From the NCBI GenBank assembly GCA_039030125.1, contig JBCCEV010000006.1, positions 1 through 48,361 on the forward strand: a DNA stretch of 48,361 bases, in the 5' to 3' direction. Under the pieces are notes generated by a model. The model saw nothing but the letters and a program-made list of their open reading frames with translations. It did no database searches and was not told where the DNA came from. Each line of letters opens with the position of its first letter. Position 1 is the stretch's first letter. The DNA is from JBCCEV01 sp039030125. Its GTDB lineage: Bacteria > Pseudomonadota > Gammaproteobacteria > Ga0077536. The position numbers and the translations under genes are program-made. Positions 25,111 through 33,770 of this stretch are shown in pieces.

Positions 25111-26595
25111 TCAAAACTGAAAGTAGAGAAACTCGGAGGGAATCCGCGTGAAAAAAACGGCTTGGACGGTGAAGTAGAACGTCAACAGCACCGCCAGTAG
25201 CTTTTGCCAGCCACGCTGTTCATAGAGATTCGGCATACTTAGCGCCACCGCCATAATCGCAAACATGCCAAGCATCTCCACCACACCCATCACAGTCCCG
25301 CCTGCAAGCAAGGGCATGGTGCCCGTGGTCGTCACGAACCCTGGAAGCCAGGGGATCACCTTGGCGATTTGTGCAGGAAGCACAAAACCGTTGCCGCCGA
25401 TCATTGCATGGAGCATGTCCGCGGCGCCGGCGAATGTCAGCGACCGAAATAAAACCCACGCGACAACCACGCAAAGGAAAGTCAGCACCCAAGCGAAGAC
25501 TTTAAAGACGAGGGTCCCGGCAAGCTGCTGGCTTGCCGTAGTGGTTCGCCATAAATGATTCACGACGAGATAACTTCCATGTAGGGCACCCCAAGCCACG
25601 AAGGTCCAACTTGCGCCATGCCACAAACCACCCAGCAACATGGTCGCCAGCAGATTCCTGTAGCGGGCCACCGCTCCACCGCGATTGCCGCCAAGGGGAA
25701 TGTAGAGATAATCCCGCAAAAAAGCAGACAAAGTCATGTGCCAACGGCGCCAAAAGTCGATTATGGATAAGGCTTTGTAAGGGGAGTTGAAATTCAAAGG
25801 CAGACGGATCCCGAACATCCTTCCCAAACCAAGTGCCATATCCGAGTATCCCGAGAAATCGAAATAGATCTGCAGTGTGTAAGCGATGGCCCCTGCCCAG
25901 GCTTCGAAAAAAGTGACCTCAAGGCCTGCGTCCGCAGCACCGAAGATTGGTGACGCATAGGTCGCCGCCGTATCCGCGAACACCACCTTCTTGAATAGTC
26001 CTAGCAGCAGTAAAAACAACCCATCCCCGAACATCCCTGCGTCAAACCGATAATTCTCGAATCGCTTGAACTGCGGCAAAACGTGTTGGTGGTGAACGAT
26101 GGGACCTGCTATGAGTTGCGGAAAGAAGCACACGAAAAGGCAATAGTGCAGAAAGTCATGACTCGCCGTCTCACCCCGGGATGCGTCAACCAAATAGGCG
26201 ATTTGCTGAAACGTAAAGAACGAGATCCCCAGGGGTAGCACAATGTCACCCACATCAACCGCAAAGCCGCCCAGCGCGCTGAGATTGGCCGCAAGGAAAC
26301 CGGCATATTTAAAATAGCCCAGCGTGGCTAGATTGCCGGCAACGCCGAATCCCAACAGCGCCCGTTTCGCGATCGTCGGTGCCGCCGCAATCTTCGCACC
26401 GATGAAGTAATTGAAACCTATCGATCCCGCAATCAACACGAGATAGATGGGATTCCACCAGCCATAGAAAAACAATGACGTGAGGACCAACCAGGCGACG
26501 CCAGCACGCGTGCGCCCGGAGGTCATCATTAATAGAAATCCGGCGACTGTTACCGGCAAAAAAAACAACAAAAAAATTTGGGAATTAAACAGCAT
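25111..26595 (-). CDS. MBOAT O-acyltransferase (AlgI-like)
   Basis: A 494-residue inner-membrane acyltransferase with about ten hydrophobic segments. The MBOAT motifs are clear: FFPQLIAGPIVHHQHVLPQF (about 157-176), YFDFSGYSDMALGLGRMFGI (244-263), DFWRRWHMTLSAFLRDYLYI (280-299, His286) and GGLWHGASWTFVAWG with His326, equivalent to the catalytic His of AlgI (His322). It moves an acyl group, often acetyl, across the membrane for O-acylation of a polysaccharide. The gene leads directly into the SGNH-like gene (1-bp gap), forming an acylation module, and follows a GT4 gene by 53 bp. Confidence 0.93.
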   Translation of the reverse strand: MLFNSQIFLLFFLPVTVAGFLLMMTSGRTRAGVAWLVLTSLFFYGWWNPIYLVLIAGSIGFNYFIGAKIAAAPTIAKRALLGFGVAGNLATLGYFKYAGFLAANLSALGGFAVDVGDIVLPLGISFFTFQQIAYLVDASRGETASHDFLHYCLFVCFFPQLIAGPIVHHQHVLPQFKRFENYRFDAGMFGDGLFLLLLGLFKKVVFADTAATYASPIFGAADAGLEVTFFEAWAGAIAYTLQIYFDFSGYSDMALGLGRMFGIRLPLNFNSPYKALSIIDFWRRWHMTLSAFLRDYLYIPLGGNRGGAVARYRNLLATMLLGGLWHGASWTFVAWGALHGSYLVVNHLWRTTTASQQLAGTLVFKVFAWVLTFLCVVVAWVLFRSLTFAGAADMLHAMIGGNGFVLPAQIAKVIPWLPGFVTTTGTMPLLAGGTVMGVVEMLGMFAIMAVALSMPNLYEQRGWQKLLAVLLTFYFTVQAVFFTRIPSEFLYFQF

Positions 26596-26648
26596 CGAAG
26601 TTTTGTATCAGAACAGCGCGCGACCGGCGCGTTCCGCGTTGGCCTAAC

Positions 26649-27683
26649 TCAAAACGCGTCCTTGTACATACGCTCATAGATTCTGGCGTATTCAAGTGCG
26701 ACATTGTCCGCCTTGAAACGTCTTGCGTTGGCAAAACCTGCCTCGATCAATTGATTGCGGTAGGTCACGTCGGTGAGGATCGTTTCGATACCCGATCGAA
26801 CGTCATCGATACTGAACGGGTCGACTAGGCAGGCACCCTCACCCGCGACCTCCGGCATGGAAGAAATTCGCGACGTGACAACCGGGCGTCCCACCGTTTG
26901 GGCCTCTAGAATCGGCATCCCAAAGCCTTCAAAGGTTGACGCGAACAGGAGCAAGTCAGATTCCACGTAGGCGCTCGCCATTTCTTCCTGCGACAGATTA
27001 ACGCTATTGCGGAAATTGATGGCGCACTCGCCAAGCAAGGCCCGGTGTTCATCATTCAAACGCCCAATGATGTGCAACTCGCAAGGCAAACCCCGAAGCG
27101 CGGCGACATGTCTTTCAAAGTTTTTGTTCGCAGCCAACCCGATATGCAGTATCCGCGGCTGGCGAGCATTGAAATCCCGCGGCGCGGGCCCGTAGGCTTC
27201 GTCAATAACCGTGGGAACGACTTCGATTTTGCTCGGTTTACAACCTGTTAAACGGATAACATCCTCGCGCGTCGCCACCGATACCGTGGTGATGTTCTTA
27301 CAGTGACGCACCGGCAAATCAAGCCAAAACAGCTTGAGCAGCGAACGAATTAGACGATTGGGATGACGCATCATGACGCAGTCATGAATCGTTAACAGCA
27401 CGCGGTCGCGCGGCAAAACGAGCGCCAGAAAATGCACATCGCCGGTGATATGAAAAAGGTCAGAACTGATTTTGCGCACTGCTCTGAGCGCCTTCAAGCG
27501 CGGCACAACACCGTTGCTGAAATAGGGGCTAACGAACTTCTCTAAGCGACAAAACGCGGTCTCGGGAAAGGATCGTTTCATTTGATCAAACGATGCTTCC
27601 ATACTGAACGTACCCATCGCCCGCGGTTTGCGATAAATCAGAGTAACAGTGGGGGAATCTTGCTGTTTCACATTAGGACGCAC
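26649..27683 (-). CDS. GT4-family glycosyltransferase
   Basis: A 344-residue GT-B enzyme. The acceptor half has DLFHITGDVHFLAL and VLLTIHDCVMMRHPN. The donor half has PRILHIGLAANKNFERHVAA and CELHIIGRLNDEHRALL, then DLLLFASTFEGFGMPILEAQ. This is the E.FG.P..EA pattern in which the two acidic residues bind the nucleotide sugar. VTSRISSMPEVAGEGACLVDP follows, as in GT4 mannosyltransferases of EPS loci. It probably adds a repeat-unit sugar. It lies 35 bp after the epimerase stop on the minus strand. Confidence 0.9.
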   Translation of the reverse strand: MRPNVKQQDSPTVTLIYRKPRAMGTFSMEASFDQMKRSFPETAFCRLEKFVSPYFSNGVVPRLKALRAVRKISSDLFHITGDVHFLALVLPRDRVLLTIHDCVMMRHPNRLIRSLLKLFWLDLPVRHCKNITTVSVATREDVIRLTGCKPSKIEVVPTVIDEAYGPAPRDFNARQPRILHIGLAANKNFERHVAALRGLPCELHIIGRLNDEHRALLGECAINFRNSVNLSQEEMASAYVESDLLLFASTFEGFGMPILEAQTVGRPVVTSRISSMPEVAGEGACLVDPFSIDDVRSGIETILTDVTYRNQLIEAGFANARRFKADNVALEYARIYERMYKDAF

Positions 27684-27718
27684 CGACCCGGGTAGTACGG
27701 TCCATATGGCCTTTCAAA

Positions 27719-28813
27719 TCATAACAAAGCAGCGAGGTGGTCGAGGATCCGCTCGGCCGCCTGTCCGTCCCACAACTGAGGGCGTTTACCCGAAAATTCC
27801 ACGTTGCTGTCCAAAATGCGCTTGGCCGCCTCGATGATCCGTTGCGGATCGTTTCCCACCAGGCAATTGGTACCCTCAGATATGGTTATTGGCCGCTCAG
27901 TATTATCGCGCATGGTGATACACGGGATCCCAAGCGCCGTTGTTTCTTCCTGTAATCCGCCGCTGTCGGTGAGTGCCACTGCGGCGTGTCTCCACAAATG
28001 AAGGAAGTCGCGGTAACCCAACGGTTCTAAAGTACAGATCCCGTCCGGCATGATTATCGAGAAGCGTTCGAGAGCCGCGCGGGTCCGCGGATGAACGGGA
28101 AACACCAAGGGTAAGGATCGAGCAATGACCCCGAGTGCCTCGATTACCCCACTAAGGGTATCGCGCTGATCAACGTTTGATGGTCGATGCATGGTGACAA
28201 CCCCATACGGTCCACCTGGCTTCATCTTATTCGTCGACAGTTGCGCAGGATCAATCTGCTCCAATTGAGCCACCTCGTAGAACAGATTGTCGATCATGAC
28301 GTGGCCAACGTGAAAAATGTGCTCGCTCGCTTGACCCTCTTTGCGTAAATGTTCGAGCCCACTTTCTTCGGTTACAAAAAAGTAATCGCTGATGCTGTCG
28401 GTCACGATGCGATTGATTTCCTCGGGCATCGTCCGATCGCCGCTCCGCAGCCCCGCCTCGACATGGGCAACACGCACGCCCACCTTTTTCGCTACGATCG
28501 AACAGGCGAGTGTGGAATTGACATCGCCAAACACCAGTACACAATCAGGCGACTGTTCGAGGAGGACAGGTTCAAACGCTGTCATTACCGCCGCGGTCTG
28601 CACCGCGTGAGAAGCGCTACCCACATTGAGGTGATGGTCGGGCTCAGGGATCCCCAGATCATCAAAAAACACATCGCTCATTTCGGGATCGTAATGTTGC
28701 CCGGTGTGAACGAGAATATGCTTAAAATCTTGACGCGCTCCAATCGCGCGTATGACCGGTGCAATCTTCATAAAGTTGGGGCGGGCGCCCGCAACGAGCA
28801 TCAATTTATGCAT
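27719..28813 (-). CDS. wecB: UDP-N-acetylglucosamine 2-epimerase (non-hydrolysing)
   Basis: A 364-residue cytoplasmic enzyme that interconverts UDP-GlcNAc and UDP-ManNAc. It starts MHKLMLVAGARPNFMKIAPV, the signature N-terminus. VFGDVNST (Asp97), HVEAGLRSGDRTMPEE (Glu119 and Glu131/132) and HPRTRAAL match the known catalytic and UDP-binding residues. LTDSGGLQEE and TERPITISEGTNCLVG close the active-site region. It supplies UDP-ManNAc for the repeat unit. No UDP-ManNAc dehydrogenase (WecC) is seen in the window, so either ManNAc is used as such or its oxidation is encoded elsewhere. It follows the XrtA-associated ATPase gene by 31 bp. Confidence 0.95.
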   Translation of the reverse strand: MHKLMLVAGARPNFMKIAPVIRAIGARQDFKHILVHTGQHYDPEMSDVFFDDLGIPEPDHHLNVGSASHAVQTAAVMTAFEPVLLEQSPDCVLVFGDVNSTLACSIVAKKVGVRVAHVEAGLRSGDRTMPEEINRIVTDSISDYFFVTEESGLEHLRKEGQASEHIFHVGHVMIDNLFYEVAQLEQIDPAQLSTNKMKPGGPYGVVTMHRPSNVDQRDTLSGVIEALGVIARSLPLVFPVHPRTRAALERFSIIMPDGICTLEPLGYRDFLHLWRHAAVALTDSGGLQEETTALGIPCITMRDNTERPITISEGTNCLVGNDPQRIIEAAKRILDSNVEFSGKRPQLWDGQAAERILDHLAALL

Positions 28814-28844
28814 GAGATTCCCGCAATCTTTCGAAAAATGCGCT

Positions 28845-29798
28845 TCAGGCCTGCCCGACTGCGTTTAGATTCTGATGTTCTGCGTCTACCTCTGCCTTGG
28901 CTTTCGCCAGTACGCTCCGCATTTTCTCAAGCGTTGACTCATCGTTCGCGCCGGCATTGTCGGACGCCCCGCTCACTACTCCCGCGCCGAACAAGCCAGC
29001 ACTCAGACGTTCATTGACGATATCAAAAACTAGTTTCGCGTTGATGGTTTGAAGCTGATCGGCGAACCCATAAACCAGCGCGGTATCACAAAGCGAGTTA
29101 ATCAAGCGTGGTACGCCACCGCATTGATAGTGGATGAACCGACGGGCGACGGGGTCAAAAAGCTCGCTCGCGCCGCCAGCATTTTTCAAACGGTGCTTGA
29201 TGTACTCGTCGGTTTCCGCACCAGACAAGGGGCCCAAATGGAAATCAACGCCGATCCGCTGCACAAACTGATGCAAACCCGGCGCCCGCAATGTCTCGCG
29301 AAGCTCTGGCTGACCAACCAATACGAGTTGCAAAACCTGATCTTTATCAGCATTGATATTGGTTAGCAGCCGCAATTCCTCAAGTGCCTCACTGTCAAGA
29401 TTCTGCGATTCATCGACTATCAGAACAGTACGTTTGTTAGCGGCATACTGCTCGATTAAGAACCTCGAAAACTCATCGAATCGAGCCGCCTTGCTGTCGC
29501 TGTTTGATGGCAGATCAAAGGCCACGGCAATCCAATGCATAAGATCGCCAAACGATTTATGGGTATTTGAGATCAGACCAACGACCAAGTCGTCACCGAG
29601 GTTATCAAGAAGCCTGCGAATAAGGGTGGTTTTGCCAGAACCGATTTCACCGGTAAGCACCGTGATCCCCGCCCGATTGGTTAGCCCATACTCAAGCATG
29701 GTCAACCCTGTCGAGTGCTTGTTTCCTAGATACAAAAAACCAGGATCGGGCGTTAACTCGAAAGGTTTTTCTCGAAATTTGTAGAAGCTCTCATACAT
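28845..29798 (-). CDS. XrtA-associated AAA ATPase
   Basis: A 317-residue AAA ATPase of the ExeA-like type found in XrtA EPS loci. It opens MYESFYKFREKPFELTPDPG, the family signature. Walker A is GEIGSGKTT (50-58), Walker B VLIVDESQ (125-132) and sensor-type QLVLVGQPELRETL follows. A winged-helix-like part and an Ala/Asp-rich tail complete it. Its exact role is unsettled; it may power or regulate EPS assembly. It lies 8 bp downstream of the BY-kinase gene. Confidence 0.9.
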   Translation of the reverse strand: MYESFYKFREKPFELTPDPGFLYLGNKHSTGLTMLEYGLTNRAGITVLTGEIGSGKTTLIRRLLDNLGDDLVVGLISNTHKSFGDLMHWIAVAFDLPSNSDSKAARFDEFSRFLIEQYAANKRTVLIVDESQNLDSEALEELRLLTNINADKDQVLQLVLVGQPELRETLRAPGLHQFVQRIGVDFHLGPLSGAETDEYIKHRLKNAGGASELFDPVARRFIHYQCGGVPRLINSLCDTALVYGFADQLQTINAKLVFDIVNERLSAGLFGAGVVSGASDNAGANDESTLEKMRSVLAKAKAEVDAEHQNLNAVGQA

Positions 29799-29806
29799 AA
29801 CGGCAT

Positions 29807-30625
29807 TCAGGAGCCGTAATAGGTGGGCGCAACATCGTCACTCTTATTAAGCACAGTGCCGAGCAAATGAACACCTTCCAACACCTGCACAGCGCGCGCG
29901 AGTTCATCTTTGCTGGTCGCGCCATCTTCAACGACCAACAAAGTGGTATCGACGTAAGGTGCGAACGCCAGCGCATCATCTGTCGATAAGATCGGCGGCA
30001 AATCGAAAATAATGATCCGCGAGGGGTAGCGGCTTTTCAGTTCTTCAACAAGCTTCGCCATTTTCGGCGACGACAAAAGTTCAGAGGATCGTTGTGTCGA
30101 CGTGCCAGCCGGCAGGATAACTAAACGTTCAATACCAGGGTTCACCAGCACTTCGGTAATTGGCACATCGCCAGTTAAGTAATGAACAAGTCCTTTTTCG
30201 ATTTCCAGTTCAAAGGCGCTGTGAATACTCGGGCGGATCAAATCTAGATCGACCAGCAATACGGTGCGGTGGACTTCTCGCGCCAAGGCCACCGCTAAAT
30301 TGATCGCCGTAAGCGTCTTACCCTGATTAGCCCCAGGACTGGTAACGGCCAGTGCGTTCCATTCTTTAGCGTCAAGGCGCTGCTGAACCTGCGTTCTTAG
30401 AATTTTGTAGGCCGTCGCCGCGCCATCGGTTCCCGATCCGGCAACAATTTTATTGCGCTTAAGAACTGCCTCATCGATCGGGACAACCTTCGTGCGGGAA
30501 TAGTTAATCGTCGACTCTTCAGCGTCGACGCCTGGCGCCGGCCGGCCCTCAGTTGCTGCAGAGGCTTGGGTTTGCTCACCGCGCTGTTCCCGTGCTTTCT
30601 CTAACGCTTTTTTGATTTTTTCCAT
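29807..30625 (-). CDS. BY-type tyrosine autokinase (XrtA-associated)
   Basis: A 272-residue cytoplasmic bacterial tyrosine kinase that cycles phosphorylation with the chain-length protein encoded just upstream. Walker A is SPGANQGKT (96-104), Walker A' VDLDLIRPS (125-133) and Walker B IIIFDLPP (204-211). The N-terminal KIKKALEKAREQR is the usual EPS-kinase interaction helix. Gram-negative BY-kinases often end in a run of tyrosines. This one ends PTYYGS with only two, so its autophosphorylation capacity may be limited. It starts 4 bp after the chain-length stop. Confidence 0.92.
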   Translation of the reverse strand: MEKIKKALEKAREQRGEQTQASAATEGRPAPGVDAEESTINYSRTKVVPIDEAVLKRNKIVAGSGTDGAATAYKILRTQVQQRLDAKEWNALAVTSPGANQGKTLTAINLAVALAREVHRTVLLVDLDLIRPSIHSAFELEIEKGLVHYLTGDVPITEVLVNPGIERLVILPAGTSTQRSSELLSSPKMAKLVEELKSRYPSRIIIFDLPPILSTDDALAFAPYVDTTLLVVEDGATSKDELARAVQVLEGVHLLGTVLNKSDDVAPTYYGS

Positions 30626-30629
30626 AGCG

Positions 30630-32357
30630 CTAGAACCCGTACTTGCGCATGATAATGAACCAGGCGACGTCTAGCGGCTTATAGAAAAAATGAAACAAGG
30701 CCAGCGCGATGACGATCAGCCCCATCACGATAGCAGCCAGGATCAACCATTTGCGATGCGGAGGAGCGCGCTGCTCATCACCGTAGACGTAGGGGATCAC
30801 CGCGAGCGGTGGCGCCGTTAGCATATGCTGGACACCGGTTCGTCCACGGACTTTGTTATCCATCGCCTCGGCCACCGCAACCGAGCCAAAGCCGCCCGTT
30901 AGCGCGAGAAATAGGCCTACAAAAAAGATTGCGGGGCGATTCGGCTTAGCGGGTCTCTCGGGAACCAGGGGCGGTTCGATCAGTGTGAATTTTTCGCCTT
31001 TGCGTTCCGTTTCCAAATTTTCCGACAAGGAGGCTTCCATTTGCTTGGCTGTAACCTCCTGATACTTTGCCGTCGTTGTCACGTATTCTCGGGTGATTTC
31101 GCGATACTCAGCTTCGACATCGGGGATCCGCCGCAGGCTGTCGAGATCCTTTGCCAAACGCGCTTCGAGTTCAGCCAGCTTGCGGCCCTGGCTCGCAATC
31201 TCGGTTCCAACCAGCTCGATTCGTGTTACCACTGAAATGTAGGCCGGGTTTGTTGGTTCGCGCGCCATATCTTCATTAGGCAATGCTGCGATCTTCTTCT
31301 CGACATTAGCGATACGTTTTTCGGCATTCTGGACATCAGGATGCTCACCACCATATTGCTCAAGCAATTGCGCAAACGCCGACTTTGAGACCTCTAGCTC
31401 ATCTTCGTAGATCGCGCGTGCGGCGACAGGATCGGCTTCAGCGCGCAAGGCTTGTGCCTGTTTGCTCAACCGTTTCACATCTGGATGCTCCGGTCCATAT
31501 GCTGCTTGAGCCGCTGTGAGTCGCGATTCGACAGCACGCATGCGCTCAACCGCGCTATCTTCACCCTCCTCGCCTGAATCGAATGGATCAAGTTGGTCAA
31601 GATCGGCTTCAAGCAGGATCCGGTTTTGCCGAAGAGAATCAATAGTGCGCCGAACTTCGCTGATCTCAAGCTCGGTCCGGTTCACCATTTCCCGGGTGAA
31701 CTGTTCAAGCTCAGGTAAATTGCCTTCATTCTCGCGTTTAAATTCAGCCAGTGACGCTTCGAGCTCACTAACCTTCAGCCGCAATCCTTCCGCCTCAGAT
31801 TTCAAAAACAACGCTGTATCAGCCGCTGCCGCCGTCCGTGTTTTAATATTTTCGTTTAAATAAAGCGACACCAACTCCGTTGCCACGCGCTGCGCGACGG
31901 TTGGATTGCGACTTTGGAATGACAGACTGAACGCGATCGTCGCCTCTGTTGGGCGACCGCTCCGGGGATCGACCACCTCCGCACTGATCATGTCGCGCCC
32001 AATATCATCGCGCATTTGAGCGAGCACTAACTCCAAAGGCTCGCGCTCGCGCTCTTCGACATAGAGTTCGTATTTTTCAATGATTTCGACCAGATTTTGC
32101 GTGGTCATCACGCGCTGGCTGATCACCTGGATCCGTTGGTCAGCGAAACTTGTGACGGTCGATCGCACTAAATCGACAGGAATTTCCTGCTGCTCAATGA
32201 GGATCACCGCCCGGCTCTGATAAATAGCGGGTAGAAACATCGCGAAACCGGCTGCGGTCACTGCAATCACCGCACCCACCGCCAACAGCAAGGCGTAGCG
32301 TCGTTTTACCGCGTTGAGGTAATCACCAAGGGTGCGCTCGGGCGCGAATTCAGTCAT
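30630..32357 (-). CDS. EPS chain-length determinant / polysaccharide co-polymerase (XrtA-type)
   Basis: A 575-residue inner-membrane PCP protein. Two membrane helices bracket a large periplasmic part: LLLAVGAVIAVTAAGFAMF (residues about 23-41) and, after a proline-rich PPLVPERPAKPNRPAIFF, a helix near 480-500. A third hydrophobic segment (LAAIVMGLIVIALALFHFF) is close to the C-terminus. The periplasmic part is long and helical, with coiled-coil stretches around residues 190-430 that include the repeated AYGPEHPDVKRLSKQ and QYGGEHPDVQNAEKR. With the adjacent BY-kinase it sets polymer length. A 152-bp gap separates it from the beta-barrel gene. Confidence 0.92.
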   Translation of the reverse strand: MTEFAPERTLGDYLNAVKRRYALLLAVGAVIAVTAAGFAMFLPAIYQSRAVILIEQQEIPVDLVRSTVTSFADQRIQVISQRVMTTQNLVEIIEKYELYVEEREREPLELVLAQMRDDIGRDMISAEVVDPRSGRPTEATIAFSLSFQSRNPTVAQRVATELVSLYLNENIKTRTAAAADTALFLKSEAEGLRLKVSELEASLAEFKRENEGNLPELEQFTREMVNRTELEISEVRRTIDSLRQNRILLEADLDQLDPFDSGEEGEDSAVERMRAVESRLTAAQAAYGPEHPDVKRLSKQAQALRAEADPVAARAIYEDELEVSKSAFAQLLEQYGGEHPDVQNAEKRIANVEKKIAALPNEDMAREPTNPAYISVVTRIELVGTEIASQGRKLAELEARLAKDLDSLRRIPDVEAEYREITREYVTTTAKYQEVTAKQMEASLSENLETERKGEKFTLIEPPLVPERPAKPNRPAIFFVGLFLALTGGFGSVAVAEAMDNKVRGRTGVQHMLTAPPLAVIPYVYGDEQRAPPHRKWLILAAIVMGLIVIALALFHFFYKPLDVAWFIIMRKYGF

Positions 32358-32424
32358 TTTCTAAAACCGTGATTCCCGATCTCGGAAACTCGTCAGTGTT
32401 TGATACAGAGATATAAATCGTGTC

Positions 32425-32446
32425 GCCGGAAGACGTCGAATCCGGC
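32425..32446. promoter_or_regulatory. Hairpin in the gap before the chain-length gene
   Basis: GCCGGA (32425-32430), ten bases, then TCCGGC (32441-32446) form a perfect 6-bp stem in the 153-bp gap 32358-32510. A second imperfect stem (GCCGT...ACGGC on the minus strand) lies closer to the barrel gene. With no T-run this is more likely a leader or processing structure than a terminator. The gap is the largest inside the export core and may hold an internal promoter, but none could be fixed. Confidence 0.3.
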
Positions 32447-32510
32447 AATCTCATTGGTTTCGGCGCCGTCCTTCCGTGAACGGCAGCATAATACTATAAC
32501 TCAATGATAT

Positions 32511-33746
32511 TTAACGTATTCTGAAAAACGGATCGCCAGAGTAGCGGACCGCAATGAATAGCATGTTCGACTCCGTCAGGTCTTCGGTTGCTGGATTGAA
32601 TTGTCGTAGGTACCGATAGCCCACTTCTGCGAACCATTCTTTCGCAAACTGATAACTCACCTGCGATCGAACCGAGTGGGTCTCGATTGAAGCGAGCAGC
32701 GTGCCAAAACGCCCCTCCTGGGTTTGATTGCGAAAAGCGTAGTCGAGTTGCGCTTTCCAACGCAGCGAGATGTCATATTCCCCACCAGCGACCACCGACT
32801 CTCGGCGTGCCCTGACCCCTTGGCTTGTGGGCGAGAAGAATTGTGACCACGCAACCGTACCGAAGCCCCGTTGAATTTCTTTGTTGACCTGAACGTTGAT
32901 CACGCGACCCGCGCTGCTTTCACGAAGTTTGTTGACGAAATTTCCGTTCGGCACCAGGAACGGCGTACCAAAAAACAATACTTGCACGGTCGCCGGGACA
33001 GGTTGCGGCAACTCCTGGGTGATTCGACTCAAATTTTGGCCGACTAAGACGGTGGCGTTAAATGTTTCAGTTAGCGCACTGCGAAGGCCTGCCTGATATA
33101 GATAGCTCGCCGTATCGCGGCCATTGTCTGTGGAAAAAGCCGATGCAGAGCTGTTAAACAACAATGCCGTTCGATCGGAAAACTGATAATCCAAATCCAA
33201 ACCCACATTGGCTTGGTCAGAATCAACAAAGCGCGATCCCGGGACTGATTCAAAAGTGGACTGGTTGAGACCCCCAGACAGCGTTGTTTGGAATCGCGGC
33301 GTGACCTGATAAAGCCATGAAAGATTAAGGCCCAACCCCGTCCTCGGCAGATTAGTCTCAGCCGATCCTACATCAGTGAGTTCCGTGGTTACCGATGACT
33401 CACGCTCAAAATCGAAGTCCAGGGAAAGTCTGGCGCGCTCCCAGAATTTGCCCATCGATAACTGCACGTAGTACTCGTCGAAGTTCAGTGCCGTTTCGCG
33501 AGTGAATCGGGATGTGCGCACTCTTGGCCTTAGACTCGCCGAATAAGTCTCGGTGCGAAGATCCAATTTCGCTTGGGCATTGGTGATCGTCGCAAAGCTC
33601 ACTTCTTGTGAATCGACGCGTAAGCGTCGGTTGTCGTCGGCCTCCAAACGCGAGCGCGCATTACCCGAAAGGTCAAATTCAAAACCCGCGGGTAGCGCTG
33701 CCGTGCTAATGCTGAGCAGGCCGAGAATAAAAACCAGATGGCGCAT
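32511..33746 (-). CDS. XrtA-system outer-membrane beta-barrel protein
   Basis: About 411 residues from the ATG at 33746 (AGG site 10 bp upstream); an ATG at 33764 is the alternative. Signal peptide RHLVFILGLLSISTAALPA. The mature part is a run of amphipathic strands with turns (SNGRDTASYLYQAGLRSALT-like pairs, VAWSQFFSPTSQG and ELDYAFRNQT-like hairpins). This matches the beta-barrel proteins regularly encoded beside the export protein in XrtA EPS loci. Because the neighbouring OPX protein is too short to span the outer membrane alone, I infer that this barrel is the polymer's exit channel. It lies 24 bp from the OPX stop. Confidence 0.82.
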   Translation of the reverse strand: MRHLVFILGLLSISTAALPAGFEFDLSGNARSRLEADDNRRLRVDSQEVSFATITNAQAKLDLRTETYSASLRPRVRTSRFTRETALNFDEYYVQLSMGKFWERARLSLDFDFERESSVTTELTDVGSAETNLPRTGLGLNLSWLYQVTPRFQTTLSGGLNQSTFESVPGSRFVDSDQANVGLDLDYQFSDRTALLFNSSASAFSTDNGRDTASYLYQAGLRSALTETFNATVLVGQNLSRITQELPQPVPATVQVLFFGTPFLVPNGNFVNKLRESSAGRVINVQVNKEIQRGFGTVAWSQFFSPTSQGVRARRESVVAGGEYDISLRWKAQLDYAFRNQTQEGRFGTLLASIETHSVRSQVSYQFAKEWFAEVGYRYLRQFNPATEDLTESNMLFIAVRYSGDPFFRIR

Positions 33747-33770
33747 GACCACGCTGCCTGACATAAGGTC

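Noticed and set aside
28349..29017. A 222-codon open frame on the plus strand over wecB and the ATPase gene
   Set aside because: It lies antisense to two clearly recognised genes, has no family-like sequence and no ribosome-binding site.
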